A stretch of 64,000 nucleotides of DNA from Cladobotryum mycophilum (Eukaryota > Ascomycota > Sordariomycetes > Hypocreales > Hypocreaceae), in contig JAVFKD010000016.1 in the NCBI GenBank assembly GCA_036429605.1, positions 930,001 to 994,000 on the forward strand, read 5' to 3'. A program made the translations under genes and the position numbers. The notes under the pieces are model-generated. The model did not search any database. It had not been told where the DNA came from and was given only the letters and a program-made list of their open reading frames with translations. The stretch's first letter is position 1; each line of letters starts with the position of its first letter. Positions 33,556-44,728 of the stretch are shown here, piece by piece.

Positions 33556-34265
33556 ATGTCGCTGGATCTTGAGAAGCAATTGACCTTTGTGCGCATAGCC
33601 GAACACTACTGATCTCGTAACCTGTCACCTCTTGCTAACCAATTTTCCTTTCCATTCAGTATGGTGCCTATCACCATAATTCGGTCAATATCGCCATCCA
33701 CATGATTTGCGTGCCTCTTATCCTGGTATCCGCCTTTGCCATGGTAAGCCGAATGGTATTGTCTCGACCTTGTTATGCAGCGCCTTACACGTATTTCTCT
33801 CACCTCTAGGCTACGTACACAGGCACTCTCATTGAAACTCCAAGCTGGCTAACGCTGCCTTACTTGGACCTCAACTTGGGGACCATTTTCGCATTCCTTT
33901 ATGCCTCGCTCTACGTTCTACTGGAACCTGTTGCCGGCACTGTCCTCGGTATTTTCTGCCTCGGCAGTACGGCCCTAGCAAACTCATATCGCCTTGAAAA
34001 CCCCGACACCACCTTTCAGGTCTCTCTTGCTGTCCACATTATCTGCTGGGTTGCTCAGTTCGTTGGTCACGGTGCTTTCGAGGGTCGCGCTCCCGCATTG
34101 CTTGACAACCTCGTCCAGGCTCTCTTCCTCGCGCCCATGTTCGTTTGGCTCGAGTTTCTCTTCAAGCTTGGTTACCGAAAGGAGCTGCAGTCTCGCGTTG
34201 AGAAGACCGTGCAAGTTGAAATCGCAAAGTTCAGAGCCCAAGCGAAGAACGGCAAGGCTCAATAA
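33556..34265 (+). CDS. MPO1: MPO1-like DUF962 membrane protein (2-hydroxy fatty acid dioxygenase family)
   Basis: Exons are 33556-33588, 33660-33743 and 33810-34265; 190 residues. Yeast Mpo1 (YGL010W) is an ER iron-dependent dioxygenase that shortens 2-hydroxy fatty acids from phytosphingosine breakdown. The family's conserved His clusters are present: YGAYHHNSVNIAIHMICVP in exons 1-2 and VAQFVGHGAFEGRAPALLDN in exon 3. Four or more hydrophobic membrane segments are visible (for example ICVPLILVSAFAM and VLLEPVAGTVLGIFCLG). The first exon encodes just 11 residues and is joined by a 71-base intron. A basic C-terminal tail (KFRAQAKNGKAQ) would face the cytosol. Confidence 0.92.
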
Positions 34266-34748
34266 GCGAGTGCTTGTTACTAATTCACAGTCTTTGAGGC
34301 GAACAGATCCGTGCATGGTCAACAATGACAAGGACCAGATTATTTTGAAAGCGTATCTAGCAGTCCTGGACGAGGCTTTCTTTACAACGAACACTAGATG
34401 GATTCGAAACGAGGCGTAGGGATATTGGCAGACTTCAATCAGCGACCAAATGGATTTTAGCGGTCCTTTATTACACCGGCAAGCGGCCACCATCATGAAC
34501 TTTGAATATTTTTGAGCCCTCGGATATAGCGATGACCCTATTACTACAACATTCAAGCATGGAAGGATAAGAAGAAAAAGCACGTTATTTTAATGTGTAC
34601 ACTGGAAAGAGGGAAGTGGCAACAAGATTGTGGTGTATATTAATCAATGTTTATATAGTTTTGCTGACATGGAAATCGTCATCGCAACACATACGTTATA
34701 CCTAGGAACATGGACGGGCAAGGGAAAAAATTGAGCAAAATATCATTC
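34266..34748. other. Intergenic between convergent genes
   Basis: 483 bases holding both 3' ends. Nothing else was seen. Confidence 0.5.
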
Positions 34749-35627
34749 TTACTTTCTCTCTATGTTCCGTGCTGTTAGGCAGACTAGCGACTCATCCGAA
34801 GGCTTTGGCTGGATCTGGAATCCAGCCAGGATATCTCGGCTTAGTCTCTCAATGGTGGAGTCGGTACGACTGAGGTTACTCTGTGAGGAAGGATTGCGAC
34901 TGTGCTGCTCTCTTCTAGGCGACAGATGCGATGTTCTACCATGTGCGGTACCGGGAGTTGGAAGGCCCTGCTCTGCAAAGGTTGGATGGGAAATGACAAT
35001 ATTTTGCGGGCGAGGAGCATGGGTTCGACGGATGGGTGATTCAAAGCCGTGGCGTGTAGGGGGCATATTTCGACGTTCGTGGTGATGCCATGCGTTCCCA
35101 GGCGGCGTTTGCGAAACTTGTCCCTGTCTTGAGGATGATGATGTACGCCGTCCACTTGGACGCTCCGAACGCTTTGACGTACTCACCGCATTGTCCCCTT
35201 TATGCTGCGTGGCCCTGCTCTCGCGCTGGCTGTTTTGATAGACGTCCTGGTCTTTGTTCGCGGCTTGACAAGCGCGGCACAAGGTCGCCCTATGCTCAAG
35301 CCTCTTCTCCCTTTGGGCACACTCATCCTCGGAGGAGTAAGACGAGAAGCAGCTGAGCGAGGAGGTGCTCTGCCGATTTTGCTTCTTCTGCTTGGTGCAG
35401 GGGATTTTCTTGCGGGACAAGTGGCCGCAGTCGTATTTGATGATCTGCTCGCACATGACGACTTGCTGTGTGATGATGGGCGGTGGGCGTCGGGGGGTAG
35501 CGGCAAGTGCTGCTTGAAGTTTCTTCCTTGTACGCTTGAAGTCGTGGATCCTAGCTGCGAGGTTGGGGAGGTGAGGGCGGACGAGGGCGGGCATTATATG
35601 GCTGTGGTATATGGAAGACATGTTCAT
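34749..35627 (-). CDS. Hypothetical Cys/Ser/Arg-rich fungal protein
   Basis: A single 292-codon ORF. A start is possible at 35627 (Met 1), at Met 3 or Met 12, or at the internal MCEQ (Met 58), where a motif common in uncharacterised fungal proteins begins: MCEQIIKYDCGHLSRKKIPC, followed about 55 residues later by LCRACQAANKD. These cysteines and His could form a zinc site. The C-terminal half is Ser/Arg/Pro-rich and probably disordered (for example RPSGRRTSSSSRQGQ), ending with a short helical segment (IERLSRDILAGFQI). No signal peptide or membrane segment is evident. I do not recognise a functional family, and the MCEQ start is plausible because such proteins often begin there. Confidence 0.65.
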   Translation of the reverse strand: MNMSSIYHSHIMPALVRPHLPNLAARIHDFKRTRKKLQAALAATPRRPPPIITQQVVMCEQIIKYDCGHLSRKKIPCTKQKKQNRQSTSSLSCFSSYSSEDECAQREKRLEHRATLCRACQAANKDQDVYQNSQRESRATQHKGDNAVSTSKRSERPSGRRTSSSSRQGQVSQTPPGNAWHHHERRNMPPTRHGFESPIRRTHAPRPQNIVISHPTFAEQGLPTPGTAHGRTSHLSPRREQHSRNPSSQSNLSRTDSTIERLSRDILAGFQIQPKPSDESLVCLTARNIERK

Positions 35628-36670
35628 TTTTCTTTTCCAACGATGCTCCTTGTGGTTGGGTTTCCATCAAGGAGCTTGTTTTTCTCGTGGTGTGTTGGGG
35701 GTATGGGAAGTCTCAAAGAAGAACCTATTCAAGACCCAAGGGTAGAGCTTCTGTTTCCTTCTTTCTGTTCAAATCGTGAAGTAGAATAATGTGCAAAGTT
35801 TTGATAAAGGGGGTAAATCGCTGAAACAGAAGTTGTTCAAAGGCGTTGTTAATTATCAGTTCACGTAGCTTTTTGGTGACTGCGTTTTTGAACGGGGCTT
35901 CTTCTTTTTTCGCGAATCGAATAAAGAGGTCCTGAAGCATTTACCCATTACCAACTTTCTGACTGATTAAAAAGCGCTGTTGTTCTCCTAGGTTCAGCGA
36001 GAAACGGAATGGCAAAAGGGGGATATGGGCTGATTCACTTCTGCTCTTCGAGCTATGAAAGCAGGATCAAGGGGACAGACGAATCATGGCAAACGAAAAA
36101 AGACAGACATTCACATGCGTGTAATACTTTGATAACATGTACTCGAAAGTAACCCATTGGGGGAAAAAGAATACATGATTGAAATCATTGTCTGCATTGT
36201 AGGCCTTGCTTGCACGCTTTAATGTTGGAAAGAAAAAAGTCGACCCTATCTCATGGTGATGATAAGCTGCAAGAGACGACTACATTAAACTCCCTGTTGC
36301 ATCTACTTGATAGCAGTCCTGACTACTAGGTCCTAGGTATATAGTTATTATCGCTTTTAATGGTGAATAGGGATAGTGATACGAAGTTACCACTTCGGCA
36401 TTTATCTCACGTAGAGCAGGTAGGAAAACAGATGATTCAGATAACAAGCTCTATAGTATTAATTAAGTATAAATCGATAAAACAACAACTTTCTATGAAA
36501 TAATCGCCTGCTAGGCTTCAAAAGGCGTTCACCAAGAAACTCGGCACGCGAAATTGCTATGACAAAAAAAAGACAGTTCTTTGACGTTTGACTCTTCCCT
36601 CCCTTAAGACCCCCTTTTTCATATCCCCTTCTCCCCTTTTCTCGTTTTTCAGTTTCGAATATCGACTCCT
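35628..36670. other. Intergenic, promoter of the Cys-rich gene and 3' region of the Gly-rich gene
   Basis: 1043 bases, AT-rich in places (36420-36500). A 71-codon minus-strand ORF (35725-35940) has no recognisable family. No gene is supported. Confidence 0.45.
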
Positions 36671-38575
36671 TTAAAAGTCAGGCTCCTCATACTTGTTGAA
36701 CTCCCGGTGAGGCTCGCCAGCAATGTCATCAATAACATTGTCGACAGAGTTGAAGATACTGTTGGTCTGGCCACCGGTAACACTACCCGCGGTGCCACCT
36801 GCGATGTTGTTGGCAGCGTGAGCGGTTTCGTAAATAGCATCGCCGGCAGCGCCTAGGACGCGATGGGCAGTAAGTTGGCCTGCGTTAATGGCACCGTGAG
36901 CAATGCCAGCGGCACCGTCAACGATACCCTCACCAGCAACCCCACCGACGGCACCTAAGGCGCTGTCGGTAATAGTTTCACCCGAGTTGACGGCGGCGTG
37001 AGCGATGTTGGCGGCGCTGCCAACAAGATTCTGAGCGTCTTCAATCAGGTTGTTGTGCGCACCACCAGCAGCTCCTCTGAGACTACCAGTTACACTGCCA
37101 ACGACCTGACCGAGACCGCCACCCTTTCCTCCAAGAAGACCTCCAGTGAGGCCGCCGCCGGCTCCTCCAAGTAGACCTCCGGTGAGACCTCCAGTTACAC
37201 TACCAACGACTCCGCCGAGGCCGTCTCCTTTTCCACCAAGACCGCCAGTGACTCCCCCAACGATTCCACCAAGACCGTCTCCCTTTCCATCGCCTTTTCC
37301 ACCAAGACCACCGGTGACACCACCGACGATTCCGCCAGCACCGTCACCTTTTCCGTCGAGACCGCCGGTAACTCCCCCAACGACTCCGCCGAGACCGTCT
37401 CCCTTGCCGTCACCTTTGCCGTCTTGACCATTCTCACCATGAGTACCACCAGAGCCACCAGGAAGATCACCAGGAAGGCCACCGACTACCCCACCGAGGC
37501 CATCGCCCTTGCCATCGCCTTTCCCGCCGAGGCCGCCGGTGACACCACCAACGACTCCGCCAAGGCCGTCTCCTTTTCCACCAAGACCACCGGTGAGACC
37601 ACCAGTGACTCCTCCTAGACCTCCAGTCAAGTTGCCAATTCCACCACCACCAGTCAAACCACCAGTTAGACCGCCGGTCAAGTTACCAATTCCACCTAAC
37701 TGGCCCGTAAGGTTTCCCAGAGGTCCGCCACCACCGGTCAACCCACCAGTTAGACCACCGGTGATGCCATTCAAAGGACTTTTCCCGCTTCCGAGGCCCA
37801 GAGTTCCAAGGATTGCTTCAACAATGGCGATCGGAAGGTTGAAGATGCCACCAATCAGGCCAGTAAGACCTCCAGCCAGACCACCCTTTCCTCCTCCGGG
37901 CAGAACTCCTGTTACGCCTCCAAGAGTTCCGTTCAAACCACCGAGTCCACCGGCTCCTCCCTTTCCGCCGAGGCCGCCGGTGACACCGCCGACAACACCA
38001 CCAAGGCCAGGAACACCGGGAATATTGCCCTTGCCTCCCTTATCTCCCTTGCCGCTCATTGCAGAACCTTTACCCCCATTGGTGCCGTGAGCGCCTCCAG
38101 CAAGACCATCGAGGATATCGGCCAATTCATCGTCATTTATGCCGCCCGCAGCGCCAAAAATGCGGAAAATTATCTCGAGAGCACTCTTAACGGCGTCATC
38201 AGCACCGGTCCCAGTCAAACTGTCGATCAAGGCACCCAAGTTGCCATAGCTGCCACCCTTCAAACCCTCCTTGCGAATCTGTTCAAGAATAGCACCCAGG
38301 ATCTTCATTTCTTCTGGGCTCAAGCTGCCGATGATGGACTGGATCTGACCCGCATCAGGCTGAGGGTATGCGGGGGTACCAGGAGGGACAGGAGCTCCCG
38401 GGGTGTTGCCAGGCAAACCAGAACCATGGCCACCGTGGCTGCCAGGAGTACCAGGGGTACCAGGGGTACCAGGACTGGGATATGTGCTGGGAGGGACGGG
38501 GTAGTAGTTGGGAGGTGCTGCCACAGCAGTATTGATGATGGCAGCGATAAGAACAGCGACGGTGGCGGACTTCAT
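36671..38575 (-). CDS. Large secreted Gly-rich tandem-repeat protein
   Basis: One uninterrupted exon of 634 residues. It begins with a clear signal peptide (MKSATVAVLIAAIINTAVA, then APP), then a Pro/Gly-rich stretch (GTPGTPGTPG). A compact helical domain follows at about 75-160 (IQSIIGSLSPEEMKILGAIL to GGINDDELADILDGLAGG). Residues about 165-510 are Gly-rich repeats built on GLGGVVGGVTGGLGGKGDG, with one hydrophobic interruption (FNLPIAIVEAILGTLGLGSG). The last about 125 residues lose the Gly repeat and become an Ala/Gly/His helix-like array (NIAHAAVNSGETITDSALG, GIAHGAINAGQLTAHRVLG), ending EFNKYEEPDF. A role in the cell wall, adhesion or matrix is inferred from secretion and low complexity only. 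Long antisense ORFs here are artefacts of the repeat. Confidence 0.85.
   Translation of the reverse strand: MKSATVAVLIAAIINTAVAAPPNYYPVPPSTYPSPGTPGTPGTPGSHGGHGSGLPGNTPGAPVPPGTPAYPQPDAGQIQSIIGSLSPEEMKILGAILEQIRKEGLKGGSYGNLGALIDSLTGTGADDAVKSALEIIFRIFGAAGGINDDELADILDGLAGGAHGTNGGKGSAMSGKGDKGGKGNIPGVPGLGGVVGGVTGGLGGKGGAGGLGGLNGTLGGVTGVLPGGGKGGLAGGLTGLIGGIFNLPIAIVEAILGTLGLGSGKSPLNGITGGLTGGLTGGGGPLGNLTGQLGGIGNLTGGLTGGLTGGGGIGNLTGGLGGVTGGLTGGLGGKGDGLGGVVGGVTGGLGGKGDGKGDGLGGVVGGLPGDLPGGSGGTHGENGQDGKGDGKGDGLGGVVGGVTGGLDGKGDGAGGIVGGVTGGLGGKGDGKGDGLGGIVGGVTGGLGGKGDGLGGVVGSVTGGLTGGLLGGAGGGLTGGLLGGKGGGLGQVVGSVTGSLRGAAGGAHNNLIEDAQNLVGSAANIAHAAVNSGETITDSALGAVGGVAGEGIVDGAAGIAHGAINAGQLTAHRVLGAAGDAIYETAHAANNIAGGTAGSVTGGQTNSIFNSVDNVIDDIAGEPHREFNKYEEPDF
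37060..38090 (-). repeat. Coding tandem repeat of the Gly-rich protein
   Basis: Degenerate repeats of about 54-60 bases encode GGVVGGVTGGLGGKGDG-like units. The units at 37190-37420 are the most similar to one another, which suggests recent unequal exchange or slippage. Confidence 0.85.
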
Positions 38576-41018
38576 CTTGACTTATTGGTGATTACTGATG
38601 ATTTTCTTTGAGGTAACGAGTGACTGGTGGCTGATATAAGCGAGTGATGAAAGAGCAAGTTGTCTTTGTTGAACCGAGAACTATTGATGAGATGAGCTGG
38701 ATGAATTGGATCCAAAAACGAGTTCAAGAGGTCATCTTATAGTCATGAAAGTCATTGTTGACCTTGTGGTTACCAACGTCAAGGAAGAGATAACACTGCT
38801 GTCTCGGAATCTGCATCCGGCAAGCGAGATGTTCGCAATGCATTCGAACATGACTGTTGATGATACGAGAGCGACCAAATCCTCATGATGGAACGTGAAC
38901 GATATGAAGATCATCAAATTCGGATGTATAGAGCAGCTGGGGGAGAAACAGGTCACCCATTGTCCGCCATTCCTCTGCATTGTTAGGTGTAAGCCACTGA
39001 TGCATTACTCGGCAAAATGAAGACGGGTGAATCTCAGTCACGGCGGGGAACATCAATGAAATAGCATTCCTTGGAGATGGGGCTAGGGATGAATCACTTG
39101 TTTCTTGTCACTTGACAGCACAAAGGGCTCTATCGTAAGACATGCTCCCTTGAGCAAGCCACCACAGTCAAGAATACAGCGCTTGCTAGTCTTATATGTC
39201 GTCGCCATCGACAATATGCATTAATCACTTATCAATCTGTCATCGGAAGCACAAACCGAAGAATCTTGGTAAACGAGCGCAGCACATGATGCTTCATCGC
39301 CTTGATGGCATGCAATGTATGCAATGGTTGGAGCTACCACTCGGTGCTGCTCAATTACCCAAAGCAACAAAATTTGATATGGAGTATCATGCCTGATGCG
39401 GCCCTCTCAGTGATATAGATGGGGATGAAGTTGGCCGTGTTCTCCGTTTTCACATTCCTCGTGGTAAAACATGAGCGTGGGTTCACTGAGAGGTTGGTTG
39501 AGGCAATCCGGGCCGGGGTCAGCTTTGTGCCAACAGAGTGAATGTTGGGAATGTGAAGACTCGGTATTGAGTCTTTTGTTTGGACAAAATTCCCTGAGCT
39601 CCATGGCAACATGAAGTATGCACGGGACGTCATTGAGCCTGTAAATGAGCTCAAAACACAGGCAGCGAGGTGAGATAGAATTCGTTGTGGTTATTTACCA
39701 GTAAAACAAGATGATTAGGGTAGCGCAAAGCTGTTGGGCCGTTTGTTTGCTCTCCCACTGTGGGGACAAGAGAAACCACAACTAGCAACAGGAGGAATCC
39801 ATGGTAATGACAGAAATATACAGCAATATCGGTGATTCATGGCAGCAGCAGAAAGATGGAGTAGCAAGAGAAACCTATGAATATACAGCAATTAGTATCC
39901 ATCAATATTGGCTTATGATGTCATCTCTCTAGGTATCGAGTAGTTTGCTGGATAAAAAAACTTTTTCCGTAGATACTACAGGGTAGTCATTATAGTCCTC
40001 CTTTTGAAATTGTTGTAGCCATTTCCATGGCAAAGGCACAGAAACTAGGAAACAATGTCGGTAATTTTACACAAGCGAATCGAGTCATTGTCAACAGATG
40101 AATAGTACAGTAGGCGATACCGGAGCCGGCTATGAAGTCACAGACTCACGGCATCCACTGCAGGCATACCTAGGTCGGCGAGTTCTCCAGGCTACTTTAG
40201 TGCTGCAGATGCATTACAAGGTAGTATCGTGTATCCGGAGAGTTGGCCTGTGCTTGTATGTAGTCTAGTACCTTACCCAGTAAGATGGGATTGATTTGAA
40301 GGGAAATTGAGGATAGTAAGGAGTACGGGTGGACATGATACGATCTAGGAAGACTTGAAGACTTGAAGACTTGAAGATGGAAGATGTGCTTGTTGTGTTC
40401 TGTGCATTGATTTTATGAGAGAATGCAATATCAATCTTATTTATTGCACTTTCTTCCAACACTTTGTGGGGGAACCAACAACATGTTATTACAAGTTAAT
40501 TGCACTTGCGTTGTTGCGCCCCCACCTGTAATATGTTTGCTTTTCTCTCTCTTTTTTCCCTTGCTGCTGTTGCTGCTGTTGCTGCTCAACCTGCTAATCA
40601 ATCGCCTCAATTGGTCTGGCCTAAGCTTGGATCCTAGTTCGGATGCCGCGCTTGTCCCTCAACAACTTAGAAGGGAACGAACGAAGGAAAGACAAAAAAA
40701 AAAAGAGCTGGGGCGCATAAACCTCAAGTTCAGTCCAAGTTTCTTATCTTATCTGTGACTCCAAGGTACCTCCAGGATCGGCGACCACCCTTTTCTCCCC
40801 TACGGCCTCTATAAACCCCCACCAGATTGTTTTTTGTTTGTCCTTTTCGTGAACCAGAGGAAAGCCAACTTTGTGTTCTTTTGCCCTTTTGCTTTTGTTC
40901 TCATCGCAAAAGAGGTCAATTGGGAGTCAGGAAGGGCTAAAAGCTGGGTCGCAGGACAGTGCAACTCTCGCATTGATCCTCTAGCAACTTATAAACACCT
41001 CTCTCTTCTCCAACAAAT
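38576..41018. other. Divergent intergenic region, Gly-rich gene / CPA2
   Basis: 2443 bases. It contains three tandem copies of the 8-mer GAAGACTT (about 40348-40374), CTG/TTG triplets at 40560-40590 and a CT-rich leader-like stretch before CPA2. ORFs at 38706-39654 lack coding character. Confidence 0.45.
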
Positions 41019-44000
41019 ATGCCTGCGACAATGTCAACCGCGCTGGCAGCTGCTCGAGCTCCGGTGCTGCTCCGGAATGCTGCTGCTCGACTCCCTCGAG
41101 CTCTTCCAGCTCGCCTGTTGACCACGACAGCTCTCAAGCCTCAGATTAGGAATTCATTTCCTGCAAACACGTCAAAACGATTGGGCAAGATTTCCATTGC
41201 TCGATCATATTCCTCAACCGCCGAGACAGCTCCCAATCCCAGAGCTTACCTCGATAGCGGGGTCATCAAACCAAAACAAATTGTCGATGTCAAAAAGGTG
41301 CTCGTCATTGGCAGTGGTGGTCTGGCCATTGGTCAAGCTGGTGAATTTGATTATTCAGGTTGGTAATTTTTTTTATATATATTTTTTATATTTTTGACAA
41401 TGAATTCCCTTCTTTATCTCCTCATGACTGACCCAACACCTCACTCTAGGTTCCCAGGCACTAAAGGCACTGAAGGAAGCTGGCGTCGCCTCTGTTCTCA
41501 TCAACCCCAACATTGCTACCATCCAAACCAACCACTCACTTGCCGATGAAGTCTACTATCTGCCCGTCACGCCCGAATATGTTACCTACGTTATCGAAAA
41601 AGAGAAGCCCGATGGAATCTTCCTATCTTTTGGTGGCCAGACTGCCCTGAACTTGGGTGTTCAGATGCAGCGCTTGGGACTCTTCGAAAAGTACGGCGTC
41701 AAGGTTCTGGGTACCAGTGTCAGGACCTTGGAGGTCAGCGAGGATCGAGATCTGTTTGCCAAGGCCCTCGAGGAGATCAACATCCCCATCGCCAAGTCAA
41801 TTGCCGTGGGCACCGTTGAGGAGGCCCTCGATGCTGCCAACAAGATTGGATATCCCATCATTGTTCGTGCTGCCTACGCCCTCGGTGGTCTGGGCTCGGG
41901 CTTTGCCAACAACGAGGAGGAGCTCCGAAACATGTCTGCTCGATCCCTCACCCTCTCACCTCAAATCTTGGTCGAAAAGTCCCTCAAGGGCTGGAAGGAA
42001 GTCGAGTACGAGGTCGTGCGAGACGCCAACAACAACTGCATCACTGTCTGCAACATGGAGAACTTTGATCCCTTGGGCATCCACACTGGTGATTCGATTG
42101 TCGTGGCGCCAAGTCAGACCCTTAGCGACGAAGAGTACCACATGTTGCGATCTGCTGCCATCAAAATTGTCCGACATTTGGGCGTTGTTGGTGAATGTAA
42201 CGTCCAGTATGCTCTGCAGCCAGATGGTCTCGACTACCGTGTCATCGAAGTCAATGCTCGTCTCTCCCGGTCTTCTGCTCTGGCTTCAAAGGCCACCGGA
42301 TACCCTCTTGCCTACACCGCTGCCAAGATTGGTTTAGGTCACACTCTCCCTGAACTCCCCAATGCCGTCACAAAGACAACTACTGCCAACTTCGAGCCCT
42401 CATTGGACTACATTGTCACAAAGATTCCCCGGTGGGACTTGTCCAAGTTCCAACATGTGAAGCGTGACATTGGAAGTGCTATGAAGTCAGTTGGTGAAGT
42501 CATGGCTATCGGCCGTACCTTCGAGGAGTCCTTCCAGAAGGCTATCCGCCAGGTCGACCCCAAATTCGTTGGCTTCCAGGGCGACAAGTTTGAGGATCTG
42601 GATTTTGAACTCCAAAACCCAACTGATCGTCGATGGCTCGCTGTTGGACAGGCCATGCTTCATGAGAACTATTCCGTTGATCGAGTCCATGATCTCACCA
42701 AGATTGACAAGTGGTTCTTGTACAAGCTCCAGAATATTGTGGACTGCACTCGTGAGCTTGAGGCTACTGGCAGCCTTGAGGCTCTGACAAAGGAACAGAT
42801 TGAAATGGCCAAGAAGATGGGTTTCTCTGATCGACAGATTGCCATGGCCGTTAAGAGTACCGAAGATGAAGTTCGAGCTCGTCGACTCAGCTTCAACATC
42901 CGTCCCTGGGTTAAGAAGATTGATACTCTAGCTGCTGAATTCCCCGCTGATACCAATTACTTGTATACCACCTACAATGGTTCATCCCATGATGCTACAT
43001 TCGAAGACAAGGGCACAATTGTCCTTGGAAGTGGTGTCTACCGCATCGGAAGTTCTGTAGAGTTTGATTGGTGCGCTGTTGGCGCAACTCAAGCTCTTCG
43101 ACAGATGGGCGAGAAAACTGTCATGATCAATGTAAGCTAAACCATCGCCTTTAAACTCTTCTGAACTACCGCTGACTTCCTTCCAGTTTAACCCGGAGAC
43201 CTTTTCCACTGATTTCGATTCTGCCGATAAACTCTACTTTGAGGAACTGAGTTACGAGCGTGTGATGGATATTTACGAGCTCGAGGGTGCTTCTGGTGTT
43301 GTAGTTTCGGTCGGTGGACAACTGCCCCAGAATATTGCTCTGCGACTTCAGGAGACTGGTGGTGCCAAGGTTCTTGGAACTGATCCCAAGGATATTGATA
43401 AGGCTGAGGACCGTCAAAAGTTCTCGGAAATTCTTGACAGTATCGGCGTTGATCAGCCTGCCTGGAAGGAGCTTACTTCTGTCAAGGCTGCCGAGGAATT
43501 TGCCGATGAGGTTGGCTATCCTGTTTTGGTCCGTCCTAGTTACGTCCTGTCTGGTGCTGCCATGACTGTTATCCGAGGCAAGGAGGACTTGAAGGAAAAG
43601 CTTGAGGCTGCCAGCGACGTTTCTCCTGACCACCCCGTCGTTATTACCAAGTTTATCGAAGGTGCGCAGGAAATTGATGTTGATGGTGTGGCATCTCAGG
43701 GTAGCTTGATTGTTCACGCCGTCAGTGAGCACGTTGAGCAGGCTGGTGTCCATTCCGGCGATGCGACACTTGTTCTGCCCCCTGCCAATCTGGATGCTAG
43801 CATTATGGAGCGTGTCAAGGAGATTGCTCAAAAGGTCGCCAAGGCATGGAAGATCACCGGTCCCTTCAACATGCAGATCATCAAGGCTGAGGATCCCAAT
43901 GGAGGCGAGCCTCTTCTCAAAGTCATTGAGTGCAACCTTCGTGCCTCTCGATCATTCCCATTTGTCAGCAAGGTTCTCGGTGTCAACTTCATTGATGTAG

Positions 44001-44728
44001 CTACCAAGGCTCTTGTTGGAAAGGATGTCCCTGACCCCACTGATCTCATGGCCGTCAAGCGTGATTACTTGGCCACCAAGGTTCCCCAATTCTCTTGGAC
44101 CCGTCTTGCCGGTGCTGACCCCTTCCTTGGTGTCGAGATGGCCTCCACTGGTGAAATTGCCTGCTTCGGAAAGGACTTGGTTGAAGCCTACTGGACATCT
44201 CTTCAGTCTACCATGAACTTCCGCATGCCTGAGCCTGGCGAGGGCCTGCTCTTTGGTGGTGAAGTTGAGGAAAAGTGGTTGACACAGGTTGTCGACTACT
44301 TGGCTCCTCTTGGTTATAAGCTCTTTGCTGCCAGCAACGAAGTCAAGAAGTTCCTCGAAACTAGCACCAAGCACAGCATTGATGTTGAGGTCATTGAGTT
44401 CCCCACGGAAGACAAGCGAGCTCTCCGAGAAGTGTTCCAGAAGTACGATATCCGCGGTGTCTTCAACCTGGCTCGTGCCCGGGGTAAGACTACCACCGAT
44501 GTTGACTATGTCATGCGCCGAAATGCTGTCGACTTTGGTGTGCCTCTATTTATGGAGCCTCAGGTAATTTCTCCTCCCCCTTCTATTTACTATGCGCTTC
44601 ATTTTCTAACGTACCGATAGACTGCCATCCTCTTTGCCCAATGCATGAGCGAGAAGCTTCCTCGATCTGAGGGTATCCCCTCCGAGGTCCGCCGCTGGTC
44701 AGACTTCATCGGTGGCAAGCCGCTGTAA
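41019..44728 (+). CDS. CPA2: Carbamoyl-phosphate synthase, arginine-specific, large chain (mitochondrial)
   Basis: Exons are 41019-41358, 41450-43131, 43187-44563 and 44621-44728; 1168 residues. With the small glutaminase subunit it makes carbamoyl phosphate for arginine synthesis. An N-terminal about 65-residue Ala/Arg/Leu-rich presequence (RLPRALPARLLTTTALK) supports mitochondrial import, as in filamentous fungi. There are two homologous ATP-grasp halves: the first has VLVIGSGGLAIGQAGEFDYSG, FLSFGGQTALNLG and VIEVNARLSRSSALASKATG; the second has VVVSVGGQLPQNIALRL and VIECNLRASRSFPFVSKVLG. The C-terminal MGS-like domain (GYKLFAASNEVKKFLE) ends at GGKPL. The equivalent is arg-3 in Neurospora. 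The reading frame is intact, in contrast to four other genes in the window. Confidence 0.96.

Noticed and set aside
37509..38090. 193-codon Pro-rich plus-strand ORF, with others nearby
   Set aside because: It is a mirror of the Gly-rich repeat on the other strand, with no start context or signal.
41657..42337. 226-codon plus-strand ORF in a second frame
   Set aside because: Overlaps the first ATP-grasp domain of CPA2 in another frame; Ser/Pro/Arg-rich shadow.
43166..43831. 221-codon minus-strand ORF
   Set aside because: Antisense to CPA2 exons with full family conservation.
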